Positions 12,410 through 22,343 of a stretch of 64,000 nt of DNA are shown piece by piece. The stretch's first letter is position 1, and each line of letters opens with the position of its first letter. Position numbers and translations under genes: made by a program. The stretch is from Porogramme epimiltina (taxonomy: Eukaryota > Basidiomycota > Agaricomycetes > Polyporales > Polyporaceae), in contig FTLJ01000015.1 of the NCBI GenBank assembly GCA_900155495.1, positions 25,514 to 89,513 on the forward strand, read 5' to 3'. The notes beneath the pieces are model-generated. The model saw nothing but the letters and a program-made list of their open reading frames with translations, had not been told where the DNA came from and did no database searches.

Positions 12410-14162
12410 ATGTCATATCAACCAGACGAAGCTGCAATAGTGACTTTCTATAGCTCAGCGTGAGTCCTTTAAACCTGCCGCAGGTGTTGTATTCTCGCCA
12501 GCACTGACTCTAGCACCGCTCTGCGACTTGAAGTGTCATCATTACTTATTGCGACTATGCGGCATCAGGTAGTACTTTCCAGAGCTAAAACATTCGCCTT
12601 TATTGCTGATTGATTTCCTCTCCTTTTTTGTGACCACGTAGCGATGATTATTTATGATTATCTCATCACACTTGGAGCTGAGATACGTCTTTTTTGGAAC
12701 CTCAAGTTCTCCGCTTCCACAATTCTGTTCCTAGCCAACAGATACCTAAGCATGCTTTATTGGGGGCCGTATGATTTCGTTTCGTTCGGCGGGTCCGCGT
12801 CCGCTCGAGTACGTCAGCGTCGTATGTGTTAAATGATTGTTCTACGGCTGATTACTCGTCTTAGAGGTATACAGAAACAACTTGCAGTGCATTGGTTGCA
12901 TTCTTATTCGCCACGCCACATTTCTTTTATCCAGCTGTACCACGAGGGCTCGGGTAAACGCAGCAGTTCAATTAATACCTTATGTTTTTTGGGCATGTAC
13001 GTCCCTCCCCTCTAGTGCTACGCGACCAACACCATCCACCAGTCTGAAGCACGCCACATCTAGTGTTCTCCGCGCTTCGTACTCTTGGGCTGAGTAGGAA
13101 AAAGGGACTAGCTCTTTCCGTCTTCCTCTTGGCATCGGTTCCCATTGGCACCAACGGAGTAGGTGCATAAGATCTATAATACAGCATTAGTCCAACTAAC
13201 GCCACATCCTTGTGACATGTAGTATAAAATCGCCACATTCGTCTGTATGGCTGTCTTCGAACCAGGACGGGAGACACTAGTTTCAATTGCCCCTGTAGAC
13301 GTCGCCAGAAGGTGAGCTATCCGAGGATCTCCGAGACCCTAGGTTCTCACTCACTGTGTCATACGAACACCCCAACAGGTGTATGTTATGTGATATTACT
13401 TCTAAACTCGCTTGTGCTCAAATTATTCGCACCATCCGACCAGTTATCATTGGGACAAGGACATGCCTAATGCTATCGGACATAATTGTCATCGTAGTCA
13501 CATGGTGTACACTTCAACGCGAGAGGCCGTTGATAAAGATGCTGGGGAGACGCGCACTGTCAGATGTGCTCTTTATAAATGGTGAGGTGCCCTTGATCGT
13601 CGGCGTAGCGGATTGTTCATGTTAACGTGATTTGCGCCAGGGATGATTTACTTCATGTGAGGCACCCAGTGAATCATTATCAGCTGCGGTGTATCCAACT
13701 GAGAAACTACTCAGAGTACTCTTCATCCTCAACGGGCTCCATCTAAGTCTCAGCTTAGCGTCTGTAGGTCTCACGGAAGCACCTCCTCGATTTATGATAT
13801 CGTATTAACCTCTTCCATCTACCAGATCGACTATGAATTAGAACCTGGAATTGGTTATGTGACTGTGTTTACAGAACCGTATATCCTTTTCTTCTTTTCT
13901 TCATCGCTCCATATTCTCATAGCATTGTTCTAGAATCACGGCAATCCTTATGTCTCGATTCCTTCTCGACATCCAAGCCGCTAACCAAGAGTCTGAGTCT
14001 CAGAAAGCGGGGTTAAGCTCGCATCTGGGTGAACACCCAGGCTCCCTCATCTTCGCAACTACCTTCGGCACTCAAATCAATTCCGAAGATATTTCAAACT
14101 ATCAATGTGAGGGAAGTGAAGACGAAGGAGAGGCTGGGAACGTCGAGAGCGTGCACGAATAG
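12410..14162 (+). CDS. DUF6533 domain multi-pass membrane protein, copy A
   Basis: Basidiomycete-specific integral membrane protein of unknown function, with several hydrophobic segments. Thirteen exons: 12410-12459, 12534-12568, 12642-12808, 12865-12866, 12935-12996, 13064-13158, 13223-13311, 13379-13380, 13444-13581, 13641-13656, 13715-13763, 13826-13878, 13934-14162. The total is 987 nt, or 328 residues. The DUF6533 core is AAS/MIIYDYLITLGAEIRLFW with FLANRYLSMLYWG. Later landmarks are LIPYVFWAL|FSALRTLGLSR, TRTCLMLSDIIVIVVTW, LGRRALSDVLFING, GMIYF and ILMSRFLLDIQAANQ, followed by an acidic hydrophilic tail. The frame closes only with two 2-nt exons, and the same holds in copies B, C and D. 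Exon lengths match copy C almost throughout. The gene appears intact; a role in signalling or transport cannot be chosen from sequence. Confidence 0.82.
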
Positions 14163-14269
14163 AAGAATAGAGGTTCTGTTGAGATTTGGAGTGCGAGATC
14201 AGGGGCCATAGGGTGGGGGATAAATGTAATGAAACTTTGGTTAGGGTACCATAGCGGCGGGAATACCAT

Positions 14270-14545
14270 GGAGACGAAGTCCGCATACACGTCGTCTGTA
14301 GTGGCGAGCGTGCGTTAGGGGCACCTCGGGAAGGGCACGCGGTTGGGATCCACGCCAACGGCGGTGATTCCATTGAGACGCCCTGCTACTCGTCCGAGAG
14401 CTGGACGGCGCTTTGGGACGGGGAGCACTTGGCGAAGAGGACAGTGAAGGTGGAGATGCGGCTGGTGAAGACGGGCGGGTGGAACTTCAAGGGTCGCAAC
14501 TTGAATCCGTACTGGTTTCTGTTGTAGCCGGCGACGCGGTTATAA
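14270..14545 (+). pseudogene. Decayed 3' remnant of an AusD-like methyltransferase
   Basis: Directly after DUF6533 copy A, the + strand contains a fragment matching the last ~90 codons of the methyltransferase at 5927-7082. SWTALWDGEHLAKRTVKVE and VKTGGW.F....NPYWFL correspond to SWTALWDGELFAKGTVRVE and VETGGWDFQDRDSDRYWFL. Upstream the match crosses frameshifts, and near the end a TAG (YWFLL-stop) interrupts it. No exons encoding the SAM-binding core are found, so this is a non-functional duplicate relic. Confidence 0.72.
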
Positions 14546-14887
14546 AGACGGACGGGGAAATGTGAAAGAAAGTCCCTGCGCTCTCGAGCAGAGATGCACT
14601 GGCGATAATTTGCTGGTTTAGGGTGTCTAGAGCCACCGATCGTAAGGATAGCTGTATCCATTGCATCTATTCGCCTAGGGGACTACGATTACATACATCC
14701 TAACCCAAGAGGAAGCTTCGACGCCATGGGTGAGTTTGATACCGATGTTGTGGTGAGGCTATGTGCGCGGGAGAACGGTGGCGAGGCTCTATTGTCTGTG
14801 CTGACTGCGTAAACGCTACATACCTCACGACGAGACGGAGACAGTCTCGTCCAAACAAAGTAGAACCCGGGCCAGGGCTGGAGGCGC

Positions 14888-15489
14888 ATGTTGGGAACCG
14901 CTTCCCTATACTCACGCAAGCTGTGCGCATTGCGCAGGGTGGAGGAGGTCCAGGAGGAGCGGGATATGCAGCGGGCGCGCAAGGTTGTGGGCCACCCGGG
15001 CGCGTACAAGTACGCGGCGAGGGGATGTGGCGTGGAAGGAAGAGGGAAGGCAGCGCTCAAAGTCTGTTGAGGGCATTGTGCGCAAGACGCGAAGCTTCAC
15101 TATTGCAGCAAGGAATGTCAGAGGATGGTGAGGGTGAGGATGGGCAAGTATACGCACTATGTTGCTCTTCTCAGCGACAGGACTGGAAGAGGCATAGACT
15201 GGCCTGCAAACACTGACACAATCCAGCTCCTACTCCCGGAGGCTACACCCTCTACGACACTGAGGATTCCTTCAGCAACTCCGGGACGTTTGGCGGACGC
15301 TGGACCAGTTGTACAGAGCGCCAACAGGCCGTGCATCGAGGAAGACCAGGTTATATGGGCGAAGTTCCTTTCCGAGAGGTTTCCGCGAGGTTCAGCGTCG
15401 AGAGAGTCATCGTTTCTTTGAGTACGTTGTGGCCGATGGAGCTTCGGAAGCTGCGCAACGTATTGTCGAAGGAATTTGAGGAGGCATAG
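14888..15489 (+). pseudogene. MYND-type zinc-finger gene remnant with two in-frame TGA codons
   Basis: Two exons, 14888-15127 and 15175-15489 (intron 47 nt), keep one frame and encode a basidiomycete MYND-type arrangement: a helical region LYSRKLCALRRVEEVQEERD and YKYAARGCG, then GHCAQDAKLHYCSKECQ, and after the intron QDWKRHRLACKH, the hallmark C/H end of a MYND finger. The frame continues about 90 codons (NPAPTPGGYTLYDTEDS ... LRKLRNVLSKEFEEA) to TAG at 15487. TGA codons at 15068-15070 and 15214-15216 interrupt it. Both could derive from CGA (Arg). Most likely a recently inactivated gene whose true N-terminus was not located; read-through is a less likely alternative. Confidence 0.55.
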
Positions 15490-17039
15490 TCACAGTCGGA
15501 GGAGAGGCTGGAGGCTGGAAGGGCCGGCGCTGTCTTCATGATGTCTCTGACTCGCGCTCTGCTGATTCCCACAGCTATCTCGCGGGTCAATCAATGCTTG
15601 TGATGCTGCTATCAAGGCTCTACTTACTCTGACTATGACATGTCCACTTCTAGCTACATTCTTATTATAGTTCTGCTAAGCCTCAGTTTGGACTTGACTG
15701 TTACGGTCTCCGCCGTTTTTGCTCCCAAAGTTTGTTCATCCCTCCCACATTTTCTCCTTCAGCTCGGCTCTTAGGCCCATGTCACAAGATTGGGCTTTTG
15801 ACGTTCGCTTCAAATTGCTCCCAACATGCGATGACAGACCTGCGTGATCCGAGCTGGCCCCCACTGCTAGTGAGTGTACGCGCCATCCTCGGCCTCCATA
15901 CCCAAGATCTCTCACATTTCTTTCGCTCTCTATAGATTTTGCACTAGACAGTTTCTCTCCTACGCCGCCATCGGCTCACTGTGGACCGCCACACTAATTC
16001 TATATTGGCACTTTCCGTCTACTGAGAGTATGTAAGGATACGGCTTACACGAATCCCCGTAGGCTGTGACACGACCTGCAGGCTGCGCACAGAAGCAAAC
16101 GTGCTGCAGGCAATCACTCCGCGCGTCCCGGAACCTCAGTCTCTTCATCGTGGCCAGACAGGGCTTGTAGGGGGTCATTTGTCGTCATCTACTACAAACG
16201 GAAGGCCAGATTGGGGATTGTAGCATCGCAAGGGCGCCATAGGGTGAAGGCAGTAGGGCTTTCCCGCATGCGGGCGAGCTCAAATAGCCTAAGATGGGAT
16301 GCTTTGTCTCACAACCGTCATGGCAATGCCTCGCTTAGAGAGTAACATGTATAAACCAGTTGAGATCCTACTATCCTGATCTCGATATGTGATTAAACTG
16401 ATAATTTCTCGGCCTACAGCCGGCGCCTGCCTCTCGGGGACTCGCAGGCCGTTTGTTCATAGCCTTGCTAAAATACTGACGATGGCACGAAACTCCCTCA
16501 TCACGCGTGTGTATGAGTTGATAGAGGCCCTTCAGTGTGAGCATACGCTGTCTCCTTCAAACTGAAATAATGAGCTCAACTCGAGCACTAGCAACGATAG
16601 GCGCCCATAGAACAACAACGGCTCGTCTGTCTTTGACAACGGGGCCACAGCGACAGCGCTGCGCTATCCCTCAACAAGAGCCCACGATACAATAATGCCT
16701 CCACGACTATGGTGTTTACCCGTCCCATCCATGCGTGTATACGCCGTCAGGGTGTCAGGGCTCCCGTCAGTCAGGTATGTACAATTCGCCACACTTGGAT
16801 AGTCGTTTTGGGAGAAGAGCTAAGGACAGAAGAAATGCAGAGATGACTGATAGAAGCGCAGTTTTCTTCCTTTTGTAGATACCCGGGAGCCATCAACCAT
16901 TTGAGGGTACTACTGCTTCGCCTGTGAGCGTCCCTGCTGCAGTGCCTTCGCAGAGCGGACATACTGAAGGCCGTCCCCCTAGACTACGTCCTTCACAGCT
17001 AGACGTCTCCCAAACGAAGGCTATGACTCGTCATAGGTG
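15490..17039. other. Intergenic, no gene seen
   Basis: About 1.5 kb of unique-looking sequence with only short motif-less frames on both strands. Confidence 0.45.
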
Positions 17040-17045
17040 TATAAG
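17040..17045 (+). promoter_or_regulatory. TATA box of the FtsJ-type methyltransferase
   Basis: TATAAG in GGTGTATAAGTACGC lies about 70 nt upstream of the ATG at 17114. Confidence 0.5.
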
Positions 17046-17113
17046 TACGCACAGGCAGCCCGCGAGTAATTCACCACCATAACCTAACGTCTCACATCAA
17101 CTTCTTCACCATC

Positions 17114-18381
17114 ATGCAACATAACGCCTCCAACCCCCCCATCTCCGCTCGCACCCTCTCGTTGTTCTCGGGCGTGCCCAGCACCCCACTGATCAACATC
17201 ACAAAGCGCAGAACCTTGTTCCAGGTACCCTTCGATTTTTCTGTTTTGAGCGCCGCGCACTTTCTGACATCTGGACAACTCGCTAGGTCCCAGTATGGAC
17301 CTCGCTCACTCCTCACGAAGAACTGGATACTCAGGATGAAGCCCTCAAGAGTAGCGAGATGCAGCGCTGTCGTCCCGGGCACCAAGCACAGTACTTACAT
17401 GACGCAATGTTTCGTGTCATGGCCGAACTCGACAGCATCGCCCACATCGTTCCTGGTGTTGCGGAGGTGCGCTTTCTCGACGTCGGGTAAGAATTTACAT
17501 CGTTCATGCTCCTCGAAGCCTTTGCTTACGCATTATCAAGGTGCGCTCCGGGCGGATTCAGCTCCTACATCCTGCAGAAGGATAGGACGGCTGCGGGCGA
17601 CGGTATCACCCTACCTCAGTATCCCAGTGGCGGGGACGCTCTGCTAGTCGAGGAACAGTACCTTTCGCGCCTGGAAAGGGTGTTCTGCAATATCATCGAC
17701 TACCCCGCCTGGCATCCCGCACAACAGCGCCCGCCCGCATTCTACAAATCTTACAACCTCATCTTCCTCGACGCTCGTTGCCCCCTCGCCTCCGACGCCC
17801 GCCACTACGGCGTCTATACCCCTGCAGTCGGCCGCGGCCTGCTCCTTCTCTCGCAGTTCATCCTCGCGCTCGAGCACCTCCGTCCCAGTGGCACCATTGT
17901 CGCCCACCTGTGCCACATCGAGACGGGCCCGACCGCGCAGCTGGTATACATGCTGGATCGCCTCGCGCGGGGCAAGATCCTGGCGTACAAACCGACGTTC
18001 GTGCACGCTGCGACGGGGTCATTCTTCCTCGTCGCGAAGGGCGTCGGGGCGGACGCGCCGACGCAGGCGTGGATGCGCACGTACACGGACGGCCTGCGCG
18101 CCGTATGGGGGGAGCTCGCGTCAGGTGGGCTGGTGTTGGAGGACAGGCACCTAGACTGGATCGTGTCGGGGCGGGATGTCTACCGGGAGAACAAGGGTTA
18201 CTACCTGCGACTCGTGGACCTTGCACGCCAAGGGAAGCTGTGGAAGACCGAGGAGGCTGCTTTGGAGGAGCTGGTGGAGGAAAGGAATCGAGCAGCGCCA
18301 CCGTCTAATATGCCCCATTGGTCCCTCCCAAACTTCAATAAGAGAACAGTCAATGGCGGGCGTCGGAGGGGACATAAGTAG
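17114..18381 (+). CDS. FtsJ-like (RrmJ-fold) methyltransferase
   Basis: Predicted SAM-dependent methyltransferase of the FtsJ fold, a family acting on RNA 2'-hydroxyls in characterised members; fungal paralogues like this have no known substrate. Exons 17114-17224, 17287-17486 and 17541-18381 sum to 1152 nt, or 383 residues. The SAM motif FLDVGCAPGGFSSYIL is assembled across the exon 2/3 junction. NLIFLDAR follows as motif IV with the expected Asp, then GLLLLSQFILALEHLRPSGTIVAHL and a C-terminal strand FFLVAKGVG. A long charged helical C-terminus ends in a basic GGRRRGHK tail. Where classic FtsJ enzymes carry the second catalytic Lys (VVKLF-like), this protein reads TIVAHL, so RNA ribose methylation is doubtful. 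It is an independent transcription unit. Confidence 0.8.
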
Positions 18382-19061
18382 ATCACTCTGCGTCGTTCTT
18401 TCTTGCTTCTCTTGTTGACAGTGGTTGCCGTTTCGTCTTGAACCATGTTCCGACCTCAAAGTGAGCTCACGTTCCTGCCCTGTACCGGCAAAATCCGGAG
18501 ATCCAGACACGCAAAGAGCGGAATGCTTACCTGATCCTGACCCCTCTCCGAACCGGCCATATTTTACATCACATGCGCGCCCTGTACCGGCAACCGTGGC
18601 CGATGACTCGGGTCGCGTGCCTCGAGGAGACGATGATCACTTGCGTGTCTAATTTAAGTAATCAAGAATCGCAAGTGTCGGAACCTAGGTAGTGAGTGAT
18701 AGAATCAATGTGAGCACCTCGCACAGCTCCCGGATGACAGCCTGGTGTCTGTGTGGTGAAATCGACATCTAGGGCCCCACCTAAAGGGGCTATCGGCCTA
18801 CCGATAACAGACCGTAGTATGTACGATCACTGTACAACGCCGACTTTGTGGTCTAATATCAGTATATAAAAGAGTGCCACGTTTGCTAGGACGTTGAAAT
18901 ATTCAACCAAAACTAAATGAGATATATCGTGATGGTTGAAATCCACACGGACGCGAAAGTTCTGCAAACCACATCTGGAAGCCACAAAGTAAATAATGGA
19001 ACGTGCCTGAAATCCATTCTGGCAATCGATAGGCTCACTACGCTGCGCCCACATCCGATGT
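18382..19061. other. Intergenic between convergent genes
   Basis: About 680 nt between the stops of the FtsJ-type gene and the minus-strand membrane protein gene. CCCTGTACCGGCAA occurs twice (about 18479 and 18581). No gene is seen. Confidence 0.4.
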
Positions 19062-20583
19062 TCACTCAGGGGGGTTCGCGCCCACCACCTCCCTGTACAA
19101 GGGCGGTGGGGCCTCAGACCCCTCTTCCCCGCGCTCCCGCCAGTTGCCCTCCTCCCTCAGCCGCGCGACCTCCTTCTCCAACACCGCGATGTGGGAGCGC
19201 AGAACGGTCTCAGAGCCCGCGCCCGGTATCTCTGCCACAGCCGCAGGCCGCAGCGCTATGACGGCCGCTCCGGCGGACGAGGACGCGGGCGCGGGCAGCA
19301 GAACGTACCGGGTAGACTCTCCTTCCGAGGGCATGTAGCAGCCCCTATCCGAAGTTGCAGCGTTGGACAGCCCAGGAACAGACATGGGCGTGCCGCTGCC
19401 CGACATTCCTGGGGTGGCGCCTACACCCGGGCGAAGTGGGCCAAAGAGCGAGTGCACGGAGTCCGTGTGGCTCTGGAAGACGGTGCGGTCCTCGACGCGG
19501 TGCGACGAGGGGTGCTGGGCATTTGATAGGGTCCCCATGGACGCCCGAACCGCGCCCGGGGCCCCGGCGCTGGCGCCCAGCGCGGCCTCCATCACGCTTC
19601 GCGAGACCATACTGCCCTGGAATGAGGCCGCTGGGTAGTCCGGCGATAGGGGCGCTTGTGGGCGAGCGCGCTGGGCGCGTTTGCGGAGTGCGACGGAAAT
19701 TAGGGCTAAGAGGAGGAGGCCCACCAAACCCCCGACGACGCCTGCCACGATGGGCACGGTGTGCGAGCCTGAGGAGCGCCCTGTGGTCTGGCCATCTGGT
19801 CCTCCGAGCCCTGAGGGCGATGTGCCGGATAACTGTGTGGCTGTTGAACTTGTCGAACTCGAAGAAGTTGTGGTCGAATCTGACGACGTTAAACTGGGCG
19901 GGGATTTCACAAAGCTTGGTATCTGCGTCGAGACAGAGGTCACCGTCTTCGTCGACACCGTTCCAGGGGCCGATACTGTGGTCGTGAGTGGATCGGGCGT
20001 TTCGAAAGTGTAGACGGCGTAGTCGAAAAGGATTAGCGAGCTCCGTCCCCACTGCTGACTGGATCACCAGCTCGTGGTCCATATTATCCAGGGATGTCTT
20101 TGAGAATACCGGGAAGTTGTATATGAACTCATTGGATGCCGTCGGCACGTGGAGGAACGTTCCCACCATCGCACCGTCCAAGGTGAACGTCATGTTGGTG
20201 AGGACGTCATCGTCGTCGTTGACATGGTTCGCGAGGATGTTGAACACATAAACTGCGGTCCCAGTGAATCGAAGGGTAATGGTCGTTGGGATGGCCGTAG
20301 GGTCTCCTGGGTGGTATGCAGAGTCGTGCCACGTGCCGCCATGGATTTGAGAGAAGTCATCGGGTTTCACGAGACACGTGCAGCCGTCCTGGGTGCCCTG
20401 GCTCCATTCATCTAAGGGGGCGTATACTGGAACAAACCCTGTGATCAAGTCGCCGAAGTCGTCATCGATTGTGCGATTGGTGGAGACCCCCGCGACAGCC
20501 TGAGCGCAAGCTGCAGCAAGGAGAACATAGAAAATGAGACAGGAGGGGCGCGGAAGTCGATTTCGTGGGTAAAGAGAGAGCAT
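19062..20583 (-). CDS. Secreted-N-terminus, single-TM membrane protein (mucin-like stem), with frameshift
   Basis: Unnamed basidiomycete surface-protein type. From the ATG at 20581-20583 a signal peptide (LIFYVLLAAACAQAVAG) precedes an ectodomain with NRTIDDDFGDLITGFVPVYAP, CTCLVKPD, TWHDS and ITLRFTGTAVYVFNIL, a beta-sandwich-like pattern. After FDYAVYTFETPDP come a Ser/Thr-rich stem, one TM segment (VPIVAGVVGGLVGLLLLALISVAL), a KRAQRAR stop-transfer stretch, and a long cytosolic tail with SHIAVLEKEVARLREEG before the stop at 19062. The two halves are in different frames. They meet at a CCCC run (20047-20050, GGGG on the coding strand), and one base fewer would join them. This is either a sequencing indel or a null allele; no intron fits. 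An upstream Met at 20625 is possible, but the signal peptide favours 20583. Confidence 0.72.
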
Positions 20584-20676
20584 AGCGTACAGGTAGGTTT
20601 TGTCTCGCTTGCCACTGGGAGACAAAAAAGGGTGACTCCAGGAAGAAGGAATGTAAGATCCTCACGAGCTCCGATA

Positions 20677-20684
20677 ATTTTATA
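20677..20684 (-). promoter_or_regulatory. TATA box of the single-TM protein gene
   Basis: On the minus strand GCATATAAAATT places a TATAAAAT about 95 nt upstream of the ATG at 20583. Confidence 0.5.
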
Positions 20685-20699
20685 TGCTCGCCCACTTGT

Positions 20700-22343
20700 G
20701 TCGGCAACTGATCCTCAAGCGGATATCCCATACATATCTTCTTGATGAGCCACAACAAGGAGCCGTCAAATCTGTCAATGGTAGCGTTAAGTTCGGGTTC
20801 CGCGGCCTCAAAGAGAGTCACCTATGTTTAGACGCGAAAGGTCACAAGCGTAAGAAAATCAGGCCATTAGGCAAGCTAGGGGGAACGGGTCTGGTTACGA
20901 AAAGAGATCGAACCTCAGACAAGGCCGCTCGTCGGCGTTAGCAGAATATGACTGAATTGGTTGGCAGCTTACCAGAGTTTTTCAGGGGGTGCCCCCGATT
21001 TCCCGGGGCCAGCCGCCTCTTGCAACTTCAAGCTCTTATCGACATCCCTGTGGTCCGGTGGTCGCTGGCTTGCCCCTTAGACAATCATTGTTGCAACTTG
21101 CACTGGGATGAGGTCAATAGAGACGGTTGTTCCCTTTGCTTGAATTGGTCCCACTTATGGTCTACGTTGTCTTAGAGGGGACGCTTGGTCTGATCTGGTC
21201 TGACACCTCTAGAAGCGGCGTGATCTGGTTGGAAGATAGGTAGATGGAATAAGTAAATTGTCCATGTTTGCGACGTTATTCACAAGATCACGTGCACAAG
21301 GCGCCCTTCCCTGCCCGCCCACTTCAAGTGGAGGAGCAGGGGAGGGAGAAGGATACAACATCCCCAGCCTCAATCCCCCTCTCACGTACTCACGCCCTCA
21401 CTGTATGCAGGCCATGACATAACCCAACGCGGAGGCAGCGGCCTTCCAGGCAAAATCCGAGTGACCGCACAGTTCCTCTGCTTACATAATACATATTTGA
21501 TGACATCATGATAACGGTGTCCCTCCCGGTGTGCTGTGATGCGAGCTCCTCTTTGGCTGCTCGATTGTACCCCACGGAAACAGTAGGTTATGCAGCTCGT
21601 GGATAGGGTATTGCACCATAAGAGAGAAGCTCGTCTCTAGAGTATACAAATTCTTTTCATCAATGTTGCTAACTCCCCACGGCTTCTTCAACATCAAATC
21701 GCACACGAGGTCCGAGGAGTTGAGCGTGGAATACGCAAGGCCACTAGCAGTCCGTCTGATGTCGGAGGTTAGTGTAAATAGCAGAAGGGAAACGTGTCAG
21801 CGGTGGTAGTACCTATGTCCGCCGATAGCGAGTCGATAACAGCGCCCAGCGGCGTCTCGTGCCGCTTTGAAGTCATCACGCTGGACACGTGGAGGCCCTC
21901 TGATTTGAACTATCAGTTCTTCTGTCGTCTACCAGGCGGTACGGCCTGCTACTGAGTGTCGACTTCCCCTGGAATCAAACGACAATCGCAGACGGGCCGA
22001 GTGACGCCTTCTATTGTTGCGGGATCAGGCAAATAGCGTGTTTTCATTCAACCTGAGCGCAACTCCCAGCATCGTCCGTAGAATGGGATCGTGGATTGGA
22101 GGTGGGTCTATCGTTTTGTTGGCTCTTGAAATTGCGCGCCTGACAATGGCTTCTTATGATGTCCCACCGTAGATCCCGTTTATACGGAGATAAAGGTCTA
22201 CCGATTGTGGGCGCCGACAAGAGCTTCTCGCTCGATGCGCAAATTTTTCTATCTCAGGCTCAGGAGTACTAAAACCCCAGCTCCAAGCGGGCGCAAAGTA
22301 GCCAGCCGCCAACTTCCTCCGTGACACACTACACGATCCTCCC
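20700..22343. other. Intergenic, divergent promoters
   Basis: About 1.6 kb between the minus-strand membrane protein gene and DUF6533 copy B. A short minus-strand frame near 20720-20820 (NATIDRFDGSLLW) faintly echoes the NRTIDDDFGD start of the neighbouring protein and may be a relic, but this is too weak to call. Nothing else was recognised. Confidence 0.4.
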
